Source of the DNA: Mycteria americana
Taxonomy: Eukaryota > Chordata > Aves > Ciconiiformes > Ciconiidae
Length of the DNA: 64,000 nucleotides
NCBI RefSeq assembly: GCF_035582795.1
Contig: NC_134367.1
Coordinates: 82,753,062 to 82,817,061, forward strand
Direction: 5' to 3'
Shown here piece after piece: positions 60,372 through 64,000 of the stretch (position 1 is its first letter; the number at the start of each line of letters is the position of its first letter). The translations under genes were made by a program, and so were the position numbers. Below the pieces are notes generated by a model that was given only the letters and a program-made list of their open reading frames with translations, was not told the origin of the DNA and ran no database searches.

Positions 60372-60383
60372 GGGGGGGGGGGG
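60372..60383 (+). promoter_or_regulatory. ACTA1: G12 run in the ACTA1 promoter
   Basis: Twelve consecutive G between the distal and proximal promoter motifs. Candidate Sp1/KLF binding site or G-quadruplex; run length may be imprecise. Confidence 0.45.
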
Positions 60384-60395
60384 CCGGCAGACGCT

Positions 60396-60405
60396 CCTTA
60401 TACGG
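60396..60405. promoter_or_regulatory. ACTA1: Distal CArG-like box of ACTA1
   Basis: CCTTATACGG differs from CC(A/T)6GG at one position. It lies 90 bp upstream of the perfect box. Skeletal actin promoters carry several serum response elements, so SRF binding is likely. Confidence 0.6.
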
Positions 60406-60485
60406 CCGGGCCTGGCTCACCTGGGCCGCGGCCAGGAGCGCCTTCTTTGGGCAGCGCCGGGCCGGGGCCGCGCCGGGCCCGACGC

Positions 60486-60495
60486 CCAAATATGG
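60486..60495. promoter_or_regulatory. ACTA1: Proximal CArG box (SRE1) of ACTA1
   Basis: CCAAATATGG, a perfect serum response element about 60 bp upstream of the TATA box. The following GCGAC creates the overlapping YY1 site known from avian skeletal actin promoters, where SRF and YY1 compete. Confidence 0.9.
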
Positions 60496-60510
60496 CGACG
60501 GCCGGGGCCG

Positions 60511-60517
60511 CATTCCT
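60511..60517 (+). promoter_or_regulatory. ACTA1: M-CAT (TEF-1/TEAD) site of ACTA1
   Basis: CATTCCT, an exact M-CAT heptamer between the SRE and TATA box, as in the well-studied skeletal alpha-actin promoter. Confidence 0.85.
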
Positions 60518-60547
60518 GGGGGCCGGCCGCCGCCGCCGCCCGCCGCG

Positions 60548-62940
<2,393 letters not shown>

Positions 62941-64000
62941 CCTAATGCGGTTGTTTCTGTCGTCATTTGCTTGGGTTCATCCATCACTTGCTGATGCAGC
63001 ATGAGGGCAGTGGGTGGTGGGGCTGGAGCTCCCCAGACAGGAGAGGCAGCGGGGAGGGTACAGGACCCCAGCCTGACTTGCGTGGGTTGCAGAGAGCTCG
63101 GCCGTGCTGAGAGCAGCCCGGGGGTGGCTGTGTGTTGCATCATGCTGCTGCAAGGTGGGTGCCCACCGCTCTGCAATGTGCTCCTCCCAGGCCCAGGGGG
63201 GAAAGGGTTACCTGGAGCCTTGCCTACAAAGGATTTTGTTTGCCTCAGCATGCCAAAAAAGTAGCCCTGGCATGCTTGTGCAGCTCCAAGGCGTGATGGA
63301 TGGAGCCAAGGCTAGGGCTGAGGGCAGGTGGCGGGCGCAGGTTAAATAAAGAGCTTTCCACTCCACTTATGGGAAGCCTGCCTGCCCTCACGCTGTCCCT
63401 GGGGAGCCCAGGGGGCCAAGGGCAGCCAGGGCCACTTCCTCACCCTGCCTGACATGCTTGCCCTTGCCCGTAATCGCACATGAGGGACTGCCTGCAAAGG
63501 GACCACCCCCTCCTCTGCCCTCCCAGGCCAGCCCCTCCCAGGGCCAGATCCTTCACGCAGGGACTCCCTGGGAGCCTGAAGGAAAACCCCAGGGGCTTCC
63601 CCCTGCCGCAAGCATTTGCCTGCCCTTTTTGCCTCTGAGGGGGCAGAGTACCGTGAGAGGTGGGGAAGCTGTCCCTGCCTGTCTCGCTTCTCTCTCACTG
63701 GGGTGGGGGGCTCTGGGGCCCCCCTTTGCTTCCACTATCCACCCCACCAGGTGCTCAGCTCCCTTGGGGAGCCACCCTAAAGCCCTGCCAGGCTTGGCAC
63801 AGCTCCCTGGGTCAGGGCATGTGTGCAGGAGCAGGCGGCCTTTGGAGGAGGACTCCTCCTGCAGCACAGGGCCCTGGCAGGAAAGTAGTCCTTGAGTTTT
63901 GGGGTGTCCCTTTGCTGTGGGAGACAGCAGTGCTGGGAAAAAAGATGATTTTCAGCTAAACTTCCAGCCCAGCAATGTTTTTTGCTCTGCTGCGTCTATG
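62941..64000. other. Downstream flank of ACTA1
   Basis: GC-rich, CpG-moderate DNA without a recognisable exon. It contains an AT-rich island with AATAAA at 63345-63350, a near-CArG CCAAAAAAGT at 63253-63262 and a CAGGTG E-box near 63325. Open frames on both strands are compositional. In human the next gene in this direction is CCSAP by memory; it is not seen here. Confidence 0.55.

Overview
The window is vertebrate nuclear DNA, almost certainly from a bird. Three split genes with GT-AG introns lie head to tail on the + strand: the 3' part of ABCB10, the whole of NUP133 and the whole of ACTA1. The same neighbours occur together on human 1q42. Bird origin is indicated by a truncated CR1 LINE ending in the typical octamer-like tail and by a solo LTR resembling those of many bird genomes. 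I cannot name the species from the sequence.

Layout. 1-13,556: the last ten coding exons of ABCB10, a mitochondrial ABC half-transporter, running from mid membrane domain to stop; the first exons lie left of the window. 13,557-18,650: ABCB10 3' UTR and AT-rich intergenic DNA, including an unexplained nested inverted repeat near 15.6 kb. 18,655-19,870: CpG island holding the NUP133 promoter and first exon. 19,208-56,159: NUP133 in 26 coding exons, 1153 codons with reading phase kept at every junction, encoding a Y-complex nucleoporin. Its introns carry a CR1 fragment, a solo LTR, long homopolymers and A/C-rich tracts. 56,160-60,300: intergenic. 60,300-62,940: a very GC-rich compact muscle gene, ACTA1, with CArG, M-CAT, E-box and TATA promoter motifs, a non-coding first exon, six coding exons (377 residues) and a 3' UTR with an ATTAAA signal. 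62,940-64,000: GC-rich downstream flank with no gene recognised.

The genes do not form a pathway. ABCB10 acts in mitochondrial haem and redox metabolism, NUP133 in nuclear pore assembly, and ACTA1 builds sarcomeric thin filaments. The adjacency is conserved synteny of a TATA-less housekeeping promoter (NUP133) beside a tissue-restricted TATA promoter (ACTA1). I found no CRISPR, operon, tRNA or novel multi-gene system. The points most worth a second look are small: the structured element at 15.6 kb, a telomere-like hairpin in an ABCB10 intron, an ABCB10 C-terminal tail, a set of AAG splice acceptors in NUP133 (one behind 32 T residues), and a possible regulatory cluster downstream of ACTA1.
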